A DNA stretch of 52,599 nt, from positions 1 to 52,599 of the IMG/VR virus record IMGVR_UViG_3300046791_000268, one strand, 5' to 3'. This DNA comes from a virus. Position numbers and translations under genes: made by a program. The notes beneath the pieces were generated by a model, which did no database searches, was not told the DNA's origin, and was given only the letters and a program-made list of their open reading frames with translations. The first letter of the stretch is position 1, and each line of letters opens with the position of its first letter. Positions 52,507 to 52,599 of the stretch are shown in pieces.

Positions 52507-52599
52507 TCGTAGCTGCGAGCTGAGCCGTCTTACGGCTTGCGCGAGCGCGAACGTTTCTGCGTGGCCGGCGTGATTGGACGCAGAAACGGACTTATCGCG
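52507..52599. other. Gene-free right end
   Basis: No gene or promoter was recognised. CGCAGAAACG occurs near the end (52578-52587), and its near inverse CGTTTCTGCG at 52552-52561, giving an imperfect inverted repeat. If the molecule is circular, this continues into the gene-free left end. Confidence 0.4.

Larger units (their letters stand above)
1..52599. mobile_element. Temperate Mu-like myophage genome with tyrosine integrase
   Basis: The window has terminase, portal, capsid, tail sheath, tube, tape measure, baseplate and tailspike genes in canonical phage order, plus an integrase beside a tRNA 3' fragment. No housekeeping gene, rRNA or intact tRNA is seen, so essentially all of it is phage. 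The order from portal to gp48 follows phage Mu, but a Mu A/B transposase was not found. Whether it is a free phage, a circular excised form or a prophage sampled from one junction cannot be settled here, although the single tRNA fragment with arm sites on both sides favours attP. Confidence 0.85.

Noticed and set aside
1-52599. CRISPR array or restriction-modification system
   Set aside because: No regularly spaced direct repeats with unique spacers and no methyltransferase or endonuclease motifs were seen; the operator repeats are dispersed and tied to promoters.
1-52599. High count of GCGATCGC as a cyanobacterial HIP1 signal
   Set aside because: The octamer occurs several times but not at the very high density expected of HIP1-rich genomes, and high GC makes it fairly frequent by chance.

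Overview
The window reads as an essentially complete genome of a temperate contractile-tailed (myovirus-type) phage, not ordinary chromosome. About 97 tightly packed genes have a Mu-like structural order (terminase, portal, protease/scaffold, capsid, sheath, tube, chaperone, tape measure, spike, gp46/47/48-like baseplate, fibres). Integration is by a tyrosine recombinase next to a 3' fragment of a tRNA-Pro(UGG) gene, and no Mu transposase is seen. GC is high throughout. The host is uncertain. A multi-repeat protein with F-V-x-x-L-P...A-A-G-I units and a secreted lipoprotein with a Gly/Ala-rich linker resemble myxobacterial proteins (inference), so Myxococcota is the best guess. Because only one tRNA fragment is present, flanked by integrase arm-like repeats, the sequence is probably attP of an excised or circular form opened near the integrase.

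Layout. 1-5.9 kb: rightward early cassettes, small proteins, many with zinc-binding Cys pairs. 5.9-9.5 kb: mostly leftward small genes plus a non-coding repeat cluster (8.3-8.6 kb). 9.6-12.4 kb: basic proteins and an IbrA/IbrB-like PP-loop plus ParB-like pair. 12.4-13.8 kb: leftward conserved phage genes. 13.8-15.7 kb: terminase. 15.7-19.7 kb: a large, mostly leftward block of tiny genes splitting terminase from portal. 19.7-24.4 kb: head. 24.4-25.9 kb: leftward accessory genes. 26-38.7 kb: neck, tail and baseplate, with a leftward lipoprotein gene inserted at 35.6-36.4 kb. 38.7-45.9 kb: fibres and duplicated tailspikes, closed by a bidirectional terminator. 46-47.6 kb: leftward small genes. 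47.8-49.6 kb: rightward probable regulators. 49.6-50.8 kb: leftward membrane and zinc-ribbon genes. 50.9-52.5 kb: attP and integrase.

The most striking feature is a dispersed regulon. Eighteen sites share a 23-bp inverted repeat (ideal arms TGATTTAGTG and CACTAAATCA around TTG) whose centre and right arm form a -35 box (TTGCAC/TTGCGC). A -10 box of TAGAGT type lies 16-17 bp downstream. At 15 sites the start codon follows the -10 box by only 6-7 nt, so the mRNA should be leaderless. In six cases the TGA stop of the preceding gene is the first three bases of the operator, so each small gene looks like a self-contained operator-promoter-gene cassette. Other notable features are a probable -1 frameshift in the tail chaperone, a nested scaffold start, a second palindrome TTGACA-N2-TGTCAA at the portal and integrase starts, a possible hairpin-domain anti-defence protein, and no recognisable replication genes or endolysin.
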